From positions 155,132 to 219,131 of the forward strand of contig LOER01000034.1 of the NCBI GenBank assembly GCA_001515945.1: a DNA stretch of 64,000 bases, in the 5' to 3' direction. The DNA comes from Desulfitibacter sp. BRH_c19 (GTDB lineage: Bacteria; Bacillota; DSM-16504; Desulfitibacterales; Desulfitibacteraceae). The position numbers were made by a program, and so were the translations under genes. Numbering within the stretch: position 1 is the stretch's first letter; the number at the start of each line of letters is the position of its first letter. Below the pieces are notes generated by a model. The model was not told the origin of the DNA. It did no database searches and was given only the letters and a program-made list of their open reading frames with translations. Shown in pieces: positions 63,851 to 64,000 of this stretch.

Positions 63851-64000
63851 TTTATCCGATGACTATCACCGCTAAGACCCCCATCTTCTAGCCTTGCACT
63901 AGTATTTCTACGCATTGCTAAAACACAATGCTAGAACTACGGTCGGCTCTGCACTAGTATTTCTACGCATTGCTAAAACACAATGCTAGAACTACGGTCG
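63851..64000. repeat. Dispersed multi-hairpin element, copy C (truncated by the window) with tandem core
   Basis: It begins with TTTATCCGATGAC like copy A, lacks the TGTCAA hairpin section, then carries the core hairpin twice: identical 51-base units at 63895-63945 and 63950-64000, separated by GCTC. The right end is cut by the window. The remaining upstream stretch (63621-63850) shows no gene I can support. Confidence 0.75.

Noticed and set aside
63895..64000. Direct repeats that could suggest a CRISPR array
   Set aside because: Only two units, identical over the full 51 bases and separated by four bases, so there are no spacers; they belong to the dispersed hairpin element.
1..64000. tRNA genes, including those for selenocysteine and pyrrolysine, and selA, selB, pylS
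   Set aside because: None recognised by eye; they are required for the recoding inferred here and are expected outside the window.

Overview
The window looks like the chromosome of a low-GC, strictly anaerobic Bacillota (Clostridia-type) bacterium. Supporting signs are an AT-rich sequence with strong AGGAGG-type ribosome sites and frequent TTG/GTG starts, an anaerobic Ni-Fe carbon monoxide dehydrogenase, methylamine:corrinoid methyltransferases, several [4Fe-4S] proteins, and recoding of both TGA (selenocysteine) and TAG (pyrrolysine). I do not assign a genus. No rRNA, tRNA, intact insertion sequence, phage or CRISPR array was seen.

Layout, left to right. (1) 1-2540: start of a monomethylamine methyltransferase (mtmB-like), its corrinoid protein and a LacI-type regulator, with three matching LacI-type operator palindromes. 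(2) 2543-11863: a purine/pyrimidine (selenium-associated) catabolic cluster: ssnA, a PreA-like dehydrogenase, a YgeW-like carbamoyltransferase, ygeY, an XRE-cupin regulator, a hydantoinase, a HAD phosphatase and a second M20 hydrolase. (3) 11919-20339: mixed genes (RmuC, a CDF metal exporter behind an attenuator-like leader, DUF378, glutaminase, DUF401, CPBP protease, a YtrA-type GntR/membrane-protein pair, cupin) with two decayed gene remnants. (4) 20403-36055: a catabolic block with two IlvD-type dehydratases, an HpcH/HpaI aldolase, a PanB homologue, a TRAP transporter, a YesN-type response regulator with a cupin-PocR histidine kinase, an AEC permease, an IclR regulator and DmpG/DmpF. (5) 36308-41132: a siroheme/ferredoxin-type protein, then a minus-strand operon of three genes that each carry an in-frame TGA: selD, a multi-pass membrane protein and a DsrE-family protein, with a divergent LysR regulator. 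Conventional gene calling would truncate all three. (6) 41345-49431: PhoH-type ATPase, PCMT, S1C protease, CBS protein, YgbA-type protein, a solitary cooS, HtpX and LemA. (7) 49727-54278: an acetyl-CoA synthetase control locus: an AcuB-like protein, one polypeptide joining an AcuC-type deacetylase to an AcuA-type acetyltransferase, and acs. (8) 54399-57617: ECF sigma factor, anti-sigma-like protein and TPR protein. (9) 58049-63620: thiamine pyrophosphokinase, a pyrrolysine-containing trimethylamine methyltransferase (mttB, in-frame TAG), a non-pyrrolysine MttB paralogue and a BCCT transporter.

How it fits together. The cell appears to live on methylated amines, purines/hydantoins and an unidentified hydroxy acid, feeding C1 units, pyruvate and acetyl-CoA into corrinoid/CODH-type metabolism. 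The most unusual items are the three-selenoprotein operon with a SECIS-like hairpin after each TGA, the deacetylase-acetyltransferase fusion beside acs, and a dispersed multi-hairpin element of about 237 bp whose outer stems differ in sequence but still pair. Several starts were moved from the longest frame to the codon with the best ribosome-binding site, and each case is noted.
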